From positions 1,345,511 to 1,409,510 of the forward strand of contig FN649732.1 of NCBI GenBank assembly GCA_000310025.1: DNA of 64,000 nt, written 5' to 3'. The number at the start of each line of letters is the position of its first letter. The first letter of the stretch is position 1. Positions 49,001 to 61,144 of the stretch are shown piece by piece. The notes below the pieces were generated by a model. That model was given only the letters and a program-made list of their open reading frames with translations, had not been told where the DNA came from and ran no database searches. This DNA comes from Ectocarpus siliculosus. Taxonomy: Eukaryota; Sar; Phaeophyceae; Ectocarpales; Ectocarpaceae. The position numbers and the translations under genes were made by a program.

Positions 49001-52000
49001 CCACAGGGCCCTGCGGCCGAGAGGGTCGAGCTCTCCGCTCCCATCGTCAGCGACAAGGCTGCTGCTTGGGAGGGACAACGCCCTCTCTTCGGGCGAAACT
49101 TCCAAAAGCTTCCCTTCTTCTAGCAGTCGCTCTTCTCGCGTCGCTCGATCGGCGACAGGAGCGCGATCTTGTTCGCATATCGCTGGTGGGGCGCTGGTCC
49201 CGTGTTGTCCTTCTCGAGGTGATGGCAGAACGTGAGGCCATGCTTGGAAATTCTCTGCCGCGCCGAAGGGGTTTCCGGGTGGTTCGAGCTGTGTGTCTTC
49301 GCCTGTTTCATCTTGGTTTGTCGGCGGGAGAAGACTGCCTTGGGGGTCCGCTTGAGCAACGACAGTGTCGTCGACCGTCGTTTGATCGATGGCATCATGG
49401 TGCTGGCCTTGACATTCTCTTGAGGCCAGAGGTAGCGGGCGCAGTGTCTCCCCGCTCTGCGTGAGATGCGGAAAAACACCGCTGTCGGTGGACAGGCTTC
49501 CGGCATCATCAGTGGCCGTCGCGTCTCGCTGAAGGAGGGGTTCAAGTGTCACCATACCCCCGATCCGCATCGGATGGGTGTTCGGACTTGTTTTCCTGGC
49601 GTCGACGACCGGCACTGAGGGTTGCGCTTGCTTGTGCAACCCCGAAATATCCCCTATGGCGGAATCGATGCCCCTAGAGCGTCTTCGGATCTGGGCAAAC
49701 TTTCGCACCACCCAGTCGTCGTCGAGAACCGGCCCCGAATTCCCCATTGTGCCTGCCGTGCAGATCGGATACAACAAAATGATGTAAGAGAGTTCATCGT
49801 CACATTCTTCCGTATTTGCGATGCATTGCTCTCGAGAGAGGAGGGTTGAAGCTGCACCATAAGTTATTCCGCTCGTGAGTGAGTTGGCTGTCACGTTCCC
49901 CGACATGATGGTCTCGAAAGCCATCTTCTGTTGGTAGGAACCACAAACAATTTTAGCCCAATACTTTAGGTGCCCAAAACGTCAGGCGAGGATTTCGTTG
50001 GGGAGGGTGGAAGCGCGGTATTTAGGTGGGTTTCGCTGATCTCATCAGCCTATATGTCGTCCAACAACGTCCTACGAAGCTTTTCAACACTGCCCCGCGC
50101 TGTGAGTCGACTAAAGCTAGGGTGCTGAAGCAAAGGAAAAGTAGGTACCGCTGTGTACTTCCTGCGAACTGGTTGTTGAAATCACTAGATCAGGTCCCCG
50201 ACACTCCAACCCACCATTTCGTTCGGAGCTTGTCGAAGGGGGTGAAGACGGAGATTCGGCCACCGCCGCCAACACAGCCGACACTATCGTGCCCCTTCTC
50301 ACAGGAGCCGGCGGCGGCTCGAGGGGCACCTCGGGAAGGAATGGGGGCACCTCGTCTTCGATCGTGCTCTCTAGCGCGGATGCCCACGATACGCGGCGCT
50401 TCATCTCGTGAAAGTCTTTCGCCCACGCGGGGGGTCTGACTAGTCCCGTGGCCCGCCCGACCTTCGCCTTACGGTCCCACGAGTTCCGATGCCCTACTCG
50501 CGTATGCGGCCTGATATGTTTCGGGTTTCAGAGATATCGCGCGGTATCAGGGTGGATGACTGTTTACGTTTGGAGCAGGCGATCCCCAGATTTAATGCGA
50601 CGTAGCTTGTAGCATTGTGAGAAAGAGCTGCATTAGTTGGGAAGCACAGTGTACGACTTTAGTGTGTTCGAAGACAATAGCCGTCACACCCGGAGAGCGT
50701 ACAGCGAACATGGCAAGACACAACACAACCTGCTTAGTGATACTCACGTCCAAGCCTTCCCTCGATCATCCTGACCATCCTTTTCGTTGTCATGAAGGTC
50801 GCGGAGCTGGTGCCTCACCGTCTCGGCTTGCGCCGCGCGCCCGGCTTTGATCACTTCGGCCAACGCTCTTTCCATTGCTTGGCTGGTTCTTTCGCGCTGC
50901 ACAGTCGATACCCGCAAGAGATAAGCCGTGAGACCAAGTCTCAGGGCATCGATTTACGTGTACCATGTTCAATCGTGGAAGTGTCACGAGAGTTGTATAT
51001 CTTTCGCGAAAAGGCGCCGAACCCAAACAGGTGCCAGAAACTTTGGATACATTGGACCTTTGGATAGTATTTGGTCCTGTGAGCACTTAGTGAACATTAC
51101 CACTGCGAACTTCGTGTGATTGTAGTAAAATATTGACCGACGAAGAAATCGAACTACAGAGACAAAGCCCGGACGATTTCAATCACAACGTGCGGTGAAG
51201 AGTATTTTCACTATGTACATCCATACCGCATTTCTGCAGTCTAGCGTGGTGCCATTCTAGAATCCACAGTCGGATCCATTCACTGAATTGACAAGGAGGA
51301 ATTCTCTTCGCGATAACGGCGAAGTCCTGTCATAAATCACGAGGCATGATCGTGAGGTGGATTATGTCCTTCTTACGAAGGCTACTGCGGTAGAACATAT
51401 GTGTGATTTTTGAGAAACTTGAAAGTACGTGACCGTTCCACGGACGTGGATCTTCGCGGTATCTCCCGACGTATCATTGGCAAAGTTGGATGTGTTCCGA
51501 GTTCCTAATGGGTCTTTACGGCGGTGAATTTCTTGCGACTGTCGCTTGAGTGCCTTGATGCTTGTGGTGCACATTGTTATGGTATTTGTACCCTTGGACT
51601 AAGGTACCATCTGGGGGGGTATACCGTTCAGGAATATCCCGACCACCTGCCGAGATTGCTGGTATTCCGACAATAGACAGGTAGCGGTCAATGGCTACAT
51701 GGTTAGTAGCAGCAATCGATGTGCAAGCGTTCCCCGTTGCTCAGTGTTGCCTGGGAGTGAGCGGCAGCGAGCGACTGAGAGAGAAAAGAAGGGGAAGGAA
51801 ACAGACTAAAGAAGCGAAGGGGCTCCAACCTGCACACAGCGGTCGGACTAGCTCCACACTGAACCTGCGTCAGATAATGTCATAACATGGTGCTCTCCCC
51901 TGTTGCTTGCCTACACGGGGCAACCCGATATACGACTTTACCATCTCTTCACGCCTGTCAACTGGGTCAGCCGTGCTTGCCCAGCAGCACTAGGGTTGGG

Positions 52001-52864
52001 ACCAATCAACAACGTTTGCACGGGAAAAGGCTTCAAGTAAGACCATACACACTATTGAGTGCATCAGACGTTTGCCAAGTAGACCATGGATTTGGTCCCG
52101 GAGACGAACGGATGGAAGGCTATTTCTTTCTTTGTCAGCAGGTGGTCACCAGAGGGAGGCATTACAGCGGTCGTATGACGAAGCAAAGTTTTGCAAGGCG
52201 AGGTTCTACGATTTTCTATCAGTTGGTGTTTGCACCGATTGCCGTCGGTAACAACTGCGAATATTTCAGTATACACACTCGTCCACAACTACCAGCATGT
52301 TGTGTGGGGGGTCCTTCTCGGTCGTTCTATTACATACCACCATGTCGCTTGCCGGTGTATAGCTTCTCCTCCATATCGCAGCTCGTTTTTTAGGACATAC
52401 GCAACAAAGAAGCACTGCGCTTTGAAAACCTAGAGTAGTGCGTAGAGTTCCTATCATTGACCAATCGCTGACGCCGGCTGTTGGGGTGGGACTATTCAAA
52501 CGATGTGAGTCGTTCTGTGCATGCCTGTTGGGACATGTTGCTTGTTGAGAGCGAGTTCCATCAACGGTTCACGATGCATAGAGTGTTCTTGTCCTGAGAA
52601 AGGGTCACAATAGCCTCAGTACTTTATGTAAGGAACAACATTCCCGGCATTTTCTAGCTCACCTGCTGCAAACATCGGCGCTCCGCGTCTCGAATGACTG
52701 CGGCTGCAAGGGTCGGCTTGGATAGATCAAGATCGTTCTCTTCGTTTGTAGGGTCAAGGCCCACCGCTGTCGCGGTTCGTTGCCCTTGATCGACGATGCT
52801 CGGCTTAGATGAGGCAGGGGAATAATCGTCTTCCCAAGCGGGGGCTGTGGCTGTCATCTCCTTG
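43063..52864 (-). CDS. Large low-complexity coiled-coil protein, unknown function (5' end not found)
   Basis: Not recognised. Minus-strand exons, all in phase: 52864-52663, 50896-50748, 50435-50186, 49927-48891, 48264-48180, 47656-47117, 46426-46218 (or to 46293), 46044-45798, 45600-45348, 45043-44714, 44506-43683, 43443-43063. About 1,500 residues, stop at 43063. The first listed exon starts in phase 2, so an upstream exon with the ATG is missing; a candidate lies near 53172-53129. Composition: short charged helices (RERTSQAMERALAEVIKAGR), Ser/Pro-rich and Gly-rich stretches, and coiled coils (RKQKEEEEAAAREAAKNSKE; AKRVAARRRLERAEEEARKQ; KEREEEERSSRLLEELE). MKRRVSWAS in exon 3 fits the RVxF/W docking motif for protein phosphatase 1 and a basophilic kinase site. 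No membrane segment or enzyme domain is seen. It may be a scaffold or cytoskeleton-associated protein; that is inference. Confidence 0.55.
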
Positions 52865-54076
52865 CTGGAACAACAACAACAACCAATCACCCTGTAGAAT
52901 ATTTCTGCTGCATATCGCGTGGATTAAGGAATAATAAAAACACACACAGAAAGACTACCCATTCGAGATATACCCACAGTCGAACGGGATGTGGTGGAGT
53001 CTTTTCAGTGAGTGGAGGGAAACCGGCTGGGTACTGGATCATGGAGCCGGCAGCACATGTACCTGAGACGGAGTGGAAACGGCACGCATTTCGCCGCATT
53101 TGTTTGTTCCGCTGTTGAAACGTAACTTACAAAGCGTGTGATCGTCGACGCGCGCTGCAGGTCTTGTGCAAAGGGAGATACGCACAACGGAGCTGCAAGA
53201 GGACTAAAAAAAGCGTGGTGTGGGGGGGGGGCGACGACGTAAACGCTCGGTGCTCCGATGGCAACGCCAGACACACGTTTGAATCCAATCAGCTCTGAGG
53301 GTTAGTGAAAATACAGGTGAGTTTGTTGTGTCGTCGCGACAATTGTGCCCCGCGAAGCGTGCCGATGCTTGGATGGATGTACGTTCGTTCCGTGGGCGGA
53401 CTGGATAGAAAAGGCTTTTGCTCACGGCATTCCCTACGGCACACCGTATTGACGTTGTATTGACATGTGTCTCGCCTCACGTTGGGGTACACACACCAGC
53501 ACAGGGCACGCCTGTACAGCAGGCTACGTCAGTACACTGTTAGGTAGGAACGCACGCGCTTGCTCGACACGTCAAGACTGCAAATTTTTTATTAGTCAAA
53601 GAGTGCTTCTATACACCCCGCAACATTGCTCTTGATAGCACCCGAAAGCCTAGTCCTCACAGCATCGCGGGCGCAAAAAACTCCCCGTCTCTAAAAACTC
53701 CTATATGTAGTCTATATGTACACCGCGCTCAACCTGACTCGTGCTCAACGCGTACTACCCTTCTTGGAAGCTGTGGGCGGGCGTGTTTCGGGCACATCAA
53801 AGGGAGAGGGGCCTTTCGTATCAGTCAATCCATCTTCGGGCTCTCACGTACAGCCCCACCACAAACACCGATACCAACCACACACACCGCCAACCCTCGG
53901 GAAGTTGTTCTTCATCAACCAGCACGCGTGTGTGTTGCGCGGGGCACGCGTGCTGGTAGCTCCAACGAGAGCGGCATAGTTGGGGCGATCGGTGGCCCAC
54001 CTCTAGCAAAGGCTCGTATAACAGCAAGGGGGGAGCTTTTCTGCGCCTGCGGAGAGGGGGTGGCCCGAAGACTACC
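52865..54076. promoter_or_regulatory. Divergent region, large unknown gene and G alpha gene
   Basis: Should contain the missing 5' exon(s) of the minus-strand gene and both promoters. A minus-strand segment about 53172-53129 with a good acceptor and donor (GTAAGT) would join in phase to the exon starting 52864, but its protein is too short to judge. Nothing else supported. Confidence 0.35.
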
Positions 54077-57000
54077 ATGGGATGCGTCAACTCAATTCGG
54101 ATAATGGACGCCGATGCTGCGGTGAGTAAACACCGTGTGCATCGACTGGTTGGCGTTAGTTCTATGTATCAGTCTCTAGTCTATGTATGTATACAGTTTG
54201 CTTGGCTTTGACACCAAACATCAAAGGTGGAATTCTCTACATTTGTTTCGGGAAGACAACTGCAAGCAGCATTTATACTCCCAGGTCTAATGTTGAAGAT
54301 GTACAGTCGCACGAACAGAGACATGGATCGTACAACAGGCTGCAGATTCTGGGCCATCGACAAATCTTCCCTCCAGCAAGTCACGGAAAACGCTTTGCTT
54401 CATCAACTGAGCGATATGTCCACTTGAGGTGTAGGCACTCTCCTCCCCTTGATTTCTACAGACAAATGAGGTGGACAAGCAGCTAGAGGAGCTTGCCTTA
54501 GCAGATCAGCGGCACGTCAAGGTGTTACTCCTGGGTGCAGGAGAGTCGGGGAAGAGCACCGTCGTCAAGCAGGCAAGCAAAGGTGGCATGTTGAACGTGC
54601 CGTGCACCCCTGAAAACAGCCTGTGCAGCTATTGTAGCTGTCGCAACTACACGCGTAGATCGAGGTTTGATTTTTGTAATGGCAGATGGCAAAGCTAAGG
54701 TTGGAACCTTTGTGTGTAACGTGCGATACGCGCGTGTGCCGCAATCCCAGAAGCGGGTGGAAATCACAGCAACTGAAACACGGGCCGACGTATGTATGCC
54801 AGCTTCAAAGTCAGCTTGAATATGATATGGGCATACGAAAAGATTGTAAAGAAGCAAACTCAACTTGATAAACGTCGCTGGGGTGTGGGTATTGCATGGT
54901 GGCGCCTGGCACAAAGATACTCCGTTGGCTGCACCATATTTCTAGGTTGCCCCAGCGAAGTACTAGGAAACGTATTAGCTTCCACAGTAATATTTTTCAT
55001 CTGGGAGAGAAGCAATGTAGCTCTGCCAGTTGATGGTGGAGCAACAAGGGACAGGTATGCTTCGAATCGACCGTCTGACCAAGAGCCGGAGAGCGCACCA
55101 TACGCAGTCTGCGGCCAGAATTTTCTCGAAGTAAACATTACTGTCAAACACACCATCGCTGTGTTGATCGACATTGGTGTCCAATGGTCCAGTATTCTCC
55201 CTCCTTTCCCCGCCCCTCCTGCCTCATTTGGGTGAACCTTCGAAGAGCCATGAATACGGCCCGATTTGCACCTGCACAGTAGTGCGAGGGTCTCTGGCAG
55301 AACGCAGAGGGGAGGTTTGGTGAAGGAGTACACAAAAACACCCCTTTTCGGAAAACCGTCGGGGTGCCACGGCGGTTGTGGGGTATGGCAAAAACATCAT
55401 GGAAACACCGGGCCTCCGGACGAGAGAAGAAGAGAAGTCGTTCGAACGCTCTGTCGAAGTTAGGTCTTCACGCAAAGATACTCTAACGAGTACTAGAGAG
55501 CGTAGCGCAGAGACAAGGAGAGCGGTGGACACATAGAAAACTTCTAGATGTTTGCCAGCTTGAGGAGGAGCTGCAAGTAAGCTACATGCGTGGTTCCCCT
55601 CGAGCCTCTCACAGGCATCAATGAATGTCATTGTACCAGACGAGTGAGGGGTCTCTACTGTAGATCAAGAACAGCGACAGAAAAAATCTGACATTTCCTG
55701 CGCCCTTGTGTGTTGGCCGACAGGTGAAGATGATATACAAGGGCGGGGTATCGAAGAAGGAGAAAGACGACTACGCCAGAGCGATCAGACGAAACGTCAT
55801 CGAGAGCATGCAGGTGAATTGGGCAAACCACGAGCGAACGCGTTGAGTGTGCCAAGTGCGATTATTGGACCGATTGCAAGTCGTGCAAAAGTTCTCGGAA
55901 GAATGGTTGTTTCGTTTAGTTGCTCCTTAGTCCGCCTCCGTGACGCACGGCTTTACATAGGACCTATTATATTGTATATCGAACTACTTGTACAAGGCGA
56001 CCGTTTGTTTACGCTTTCATCAAGAGCTGCAACACACCGTCGCTCAAGGTAGCACCAAACGCAGTTGGCAAGCCAGCAAACAAACGGCACGGTTGAGATG
56101 AAATTGGACCGCACGTATCATGTGATGTACGAAGAATTACACGTTCTTCTGCCTTCCTTTGCCTCCGTCCAACCCCACACTAGACTCTGATTGACACGCT
56201 CGGGACGCTCGGATTAGCGCTGAAAGGTGACGATCAGGAAGGGCTCAAGGCTGCTAAGGAAAATATTGCCTTGTTGACTCCCGAAGACACCCTGACCCCG
56301 GAGATAGCGGAGGATGTGTCCAAGCTATGGGCTGACGAGGGAATGCAGGCGAGCGAAATCAAGCGTGCTTCGTCACAGGCTATACAGCTGTGCGAAAACT
56401 GAAATCTTACACCCATATGACAGCGACAGATAGATGCACGTTCGCGATACTGCGCGCCGAGGCAATGGACGCTAAAAAGGCGCGTGTTTTCACGCTCAGG
56501 GGCAGCCAAGGGGATGGTCACGGTGTTGTTGCTTGCTACTCCGACCCATTTGAATTTGGACGGATGTGTTAGCATGAAAGAAGAAGCGCGCCGGCCGAAG
56601 GCGAGACTCAGAGGGATATCCTCTTACCCTTGCAATCGTCGCAGTCGTCATGCGAGCCTTGACACAATAGGAAGTGTCGACAGCCCCAACCATCTGCTCA
56701 GCCGGCGGTTCGTTCGTGCCCTTCAAGACATTAGGTGGACGGGAGGCTGCCTTCGTGACATCCTATGTTTTCCTGTCGTTGACAAATTCCGCACCAACCG
56801 TACGCCCCTGCCTTCGTAGATGAAAATCCCCGATCGGGTCACACAGTTGAACTCGTCTGCGATGGGGGTCATCGGGAATTGGAGCGATAAGAGTTCAGTG
56901 GTGCACTACTGTACATTGTAGTGGTACCACGAACAAGCGCTTTCGGCTGTACGAAATACGTTCAAACTGCGGCAGAAACAAACACACCGACGATCCAAAA

Positions 57001-60000
57001 TCTCGCTGGTCTAATATTGACCAACCGAGCGACCTACGCACCTGCTCGATTTCCTAGTACAGCCGAAAAATGCACAAGAGTGTCCGTAAAATCTCTTCGC
57101 AAAGTCGTGGGGGCTTCCTCGGCGGGAAGCCTCTAGGAGACCGTGTTTGAGCTCGATTTCCAAGAGGAGAAAAACGTCAGCCAACGCAAGACACGCGCTA
57201 TGTCCTTGATGTTGCTTTTCCTGATCACTCGATTCTTCAGGAGCTATGGAGTAGAAGGTCGGAGTTCTGGGCTCTTGACGCGACGCCCTACTACCTGCAG
57301 GAGGTGAGCGCAGCTGCGTGGTATGGCGGGTGGGGTGTCGAAATTTGCGTTTAGCGTGAGCAACGTGCACTGGTGGGCTTGAAGTTTGTACGGTGGTATC
57401 CGGTGCCATATTCTTCTCGTACCAGGTGTCTTCTGATCACTACTGTAACATCTTTCCGATGAGTTTGATATCTCGTGAACAACACGCTTTTTGTTCGACA
57501 GGCACGTCGATTGGCAGATCCGGAGCTAGAGGTTACCGACGAGGACATGATAATGACTAGGACCAGGACAACGGGAATTATCGTTACCGAGTTTTCGGAC
57601 AATCCGTACACGTGAGTGCCTGGGTCTGGGGCACGAACACAGAAGAATGGCATCAAAACCCCAAACGCTGCTACTCATGATCCACTCGCAAGAACATCAG
57701 CAACAACACGGATACCAACAAGCAAGAATTTCACCACCGCCGCCATCACCAGCAACAACGACAGCAAAGTGTTGCCCGCATGTCGGGGGTGACGATCACG
57801 CATGCACGTCGTCTGCGCTCACTGACCCCGGCAGGCCATTCCAACGTCTGCGAAAGGAATCGTTTGTTGTCACGTGTCAAGCGCAGAGGATGTTCTCGTT
57901 CGTGCCCTCAGTCTGTCTCGTAGAAGCTGTAGGAAGGGATTCGATGGCATTCATGAGGTGTTGATCCTCGGACACGGGGAATGCCTCTCGAGAAATACTG
58001 GATGCGGGAGAGTATTGGGCAACTATGCCCTTAGTTGTTCTGGCTTTCGTTGGGCAGACGGCAACAATCAATCATGATCCTGGTACACAGGTGGAGATCG
58101 ACCCCCCTTCCCCAGTATATCGGATGCCCGCGACACCTTCTGAAGACCTTGTCAAGGTCGGACATCTTGGGCAATACAACCAAGGCCTCAAAAATACCTC
58201 GATTTCCCCCCTTCGAGGCCTTGGTTGGGTTCACAAAGGTGTCCGATCTCGAAAAAGTAGGTCTTCACAAGGGGGCGCGGGCATCCGACATCTTGGGGAG
58301 CGGGGGTTGACCTCCACCTGTGTACCGTTTGCAAGGATCTTCGCATATTCATGCCACCGAACGATATTAGAATGAATGGTTGGGAAGGTGCAGGTTGGTG
58401 TCTTGGTACTGTTCTGTTCCAGTTTCAAGAATTTCATGGCCTGATAGACCTCGGGGGCCCAGCCACTGATAAATTGTGATCTGATCGAAAGAGTTCTGCT
58501 CGTGATCTGTACTCTACAGATAGTGCAGCATCAGCATGCGACCTTGTTCGTCCACATTCTGGACTGCATGCGTCTTGCGGCGTCAATAGACATAGGAACT
58601 CCATCAATCTGTCGATGGTGGAATTGGAATCGCTGTGTGAAAATGTCCATCAGGCCGCTGCCGAATCGTTCATCATGTTCTTCATGCACCGCGATGGTCG
58701 CAACGACATACTCAGGTACTCGCTTGTAGACGTTGGGGGACAGCGGAGCGAGCGGCGAAAATGGATGCACTGCTTCGACGACGTGAAGGCGATCGTGTTT
58801 CTCGTGGGGTTGAGTGGTTACCACCAGGTGCAAACAATAAATTTGAATATTCTAAAACAGATCTTGTCTCCCAAGTGTGTCCAACCTCTCCAACCCGGGG
58901 TCCGAGGCAGTTGTGTACAGCATTGCGAGAGCCGTCGGCGTTTCGCCAAGCGGTGCGACGTCGAGTCCACAACCTCACCGACCAGCGTTCGTTGTCGACA
59001 GCAAGTTGCACAACAAGTTCATTGACCGTGCGGTTCGTGTGAAATCGGCACGTTGTAGCACCACTGTAGATGGCACCAAATCTGTCTCAGGAGGAGTAGG
59101 GGAAGCTGTTACGACGTTGTTGGAGAGGAAATTCATACGTAGTCTAGTGTCTGCATCCTCCCACCGCCGTAAGAGGTACAGACGCCGCGGGGAGACCTTC
59201 AGGTGGAAGCTCCGAATCCCGAAACAAGCGCGAGTGAAGCGCTGGGCATAAAAAATGCATCGCTCGACCGAAAGAAGAAGACACGTGTGTAACCGGCCTC
59301 GAAGGAATCGAAATGGTTTTCACTCATGATGAACTGACTAACCTGCAGGAATATTGGGGATTCGCACGGGGAGAATGGTGTCTGACGCAGCAGTGCGCGT
59401 GCGGACAATCATAATGCATTTACTTACTGCCGAAACGAGTTTCGACAACAGTTGAACAAGCGCTGAATTGGATGTTGCGTTGCGTCTCGAATGAATGAAC
59501 TCTCAAAGGTGTTGTTCGAGGACAACTCGGTCAACCGGATGCAGGAATCGTTGGAGCTCTTCACCGAAGTAGCGGGGAACCCAATATTCGAGAAGACGCC
59601 AATTTTCGTCTTTTTGAACAAGAAAGATCTCTTCGAGGAAATGATCGTAACGAAGGTATGCACAGGCACAGATTAGCTTCACTCCTACAGCATTTCAATA
59701 GAGACGACGGTTATCGTTTCCGAGGCAGCCATCACCTCGCACCTGGTTTGCAGCAGTCCAGAGTAGACGGCAATATTTGGGAACTAATCGTGCACGTTTT
59801 GGGTCCAAGATATACAGAGTTCCGTGTAAGAGATGGCGGTATTTTTTCTTCACAGCTGCAAGGGCATATGGAACCACAAAGATCGCCGTGGACCTGGCAT
59901 GGAATATACTTAACGCGGCTCGAAGGAAATGATTCAGGCGTCTCAGAGCGAGAGGGAAAGAGAGAGCGAAGAAAATGATGGAGAAAAACCCGGGAATGGA

Positions 60001-61144
60001 TGAACGAATGAGTGAGTGAGTGAGTGAATACAAGTTCACAGTCTCTCAAGTTCATTAACCCAAACCGTGCATTCCCCGTGCATTAATGACGTTTGGTTGC
60101 GTGATTATCAGAGCCTCAAGAAGTGCTTCCCGGAGTATGATGGGCCAGACGGAGAGGCCATGCCAGCTTTGAGGTTTATTGAACAGAAGTATAAGCAGGT
60201 GCGCGCGAATGTATGACGTGAGGCGTTCATCTCCCAGAACTTTGAGATGTACGGGTGAAACCCACCGGACTCTGGGACAAGTAGTGAAATTCCTTCTAAA
60301 AGCCCCAGGCTGTGGACTAGGATTAGTCTCGAAATGTGGAGATGTACTGGAACAAGAGCACGTCTATATACCCTCGATATGTTGTGTTAAGAGTAGTTAA
60401 GATGACACGTGAATCTGAGATACAAGGAGAAAACCTTGACGAACATACATAATGCTAGGTGCATGCTCACATCGTTGTCCGGCACAAGTGGAGCGCACAC
60501 AAATCGCAAGGAATATTGTACAGTCAAAACGCTGCACGATAGCGTGTTGCTAGGGGTTGGTGAATACTACTGTAAGCAATACACGCGCTGCACGGACAGG
60601 TTCATGAAATGAGAAGCATAATGCCTTCAGAAGGAAAAACTATAGTCTAGCCACGATAGATTGGACAACACACGGTGTGAACATAGGCAACGATTCTACC
60701 CGAACAACAGCAACGAACCGCGGCAACCTTCAGTAGCTACCCCAACCCGACGTTCTCGATCGATATAGGCAATGCTGAGCAAGGTCCCGGGGAAGGACGT
60801 CACTGTGCACATTATCGCGGCAAGAGTTAGAATGGACATGAAGGTGGGAGATGGTGATACTGTAGATAAGAGATAAGTAGATAACAATGCACCTCATGCG
60901 TACAAACCACGAAATTCTTTCAGAACATTAGGAACGTAACCTATGTACCCCTTCCCTTAGAAAATAAACGTGGTGTTTTCATTCTATTTTTCTTCAGATC
61001 GCTTTTGGGGAGGTGAAGGACGAGATTCGGCGCTCCTTCGACTCGAAATCGGCTGGACGCAAGAAGTCATTTTCGAAGCTGGGCTCGCCTAGAGCAGCGA
61101 TAGAACGGCTCCAGAAAATTGGTTCCCCGCTAAATTCAAGATAA
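54077..61144 (+). CDS. Heterotrimeric G-protein alpha subunit, divergent (11 exons, 383 aa)
   Basis: GTP-binding switch of receptor-type signalling at the plasma membrane. Exons 54077-54121, 54462-54572, 55724-55813, 56184-56348, 57241-57303, 57502-57611, 58716-58827, 59509-59655, 60112-60198, 60769-60843, 60998-61144; all phases agree. MGCVNS fits N-myristoylation plus palmitoylation. Motifs: P-loop GAGESGKST (40-48), helical domain with [14 protein letters not shown], switch I RTRTTGI with the arginine finger, switch [14 protein letters not shown] with the catalytic Gln, [21 protein letters not shown] (269-272). Numbering runs almost exactly with animal G alpha-i up to NKKD. The G5 loop is unusual: where relatives have TCAT the protein reads [10 protein letters not shown], keeping only Ala. 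The C-terminus is a 30-residue basic, Ser-rich extension instead of the receptor-contact tail. Introns after exons 2 and 4 start with GC. Confidence 0.93.
58082..58326. repeat. Foldback hairpin (inverted repeat, arms about 110 bp) in a G alpha intron
   Basis: 58082-58189 and the reverse complement of 58215-58326 align almost end to end: both begin GGTACACAGGTGGAG and end AACCAAGGCCTC, with scattered mismatches and small gaps. The loop is about 25 nt. No clear target-site duplication was found. It could be a foldback MITE or a precursor hairpin, lying in G alpha intron 57612-58715. Confidence 0.8.
60011..60028. repeat. (GAGT)n microsatellite
   Basis: Four to five copies of GAGT in a G alpha intron, of no coding relevance. 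Confidence 0.8.

Noticed and set aside
58502-58715. Upstream extension of the G alpha exon with DVGGQRSER
   Set aside because: The frame stays open upstream, but [12 protein letters not shown] fits the family only with the acceptor at 58715.
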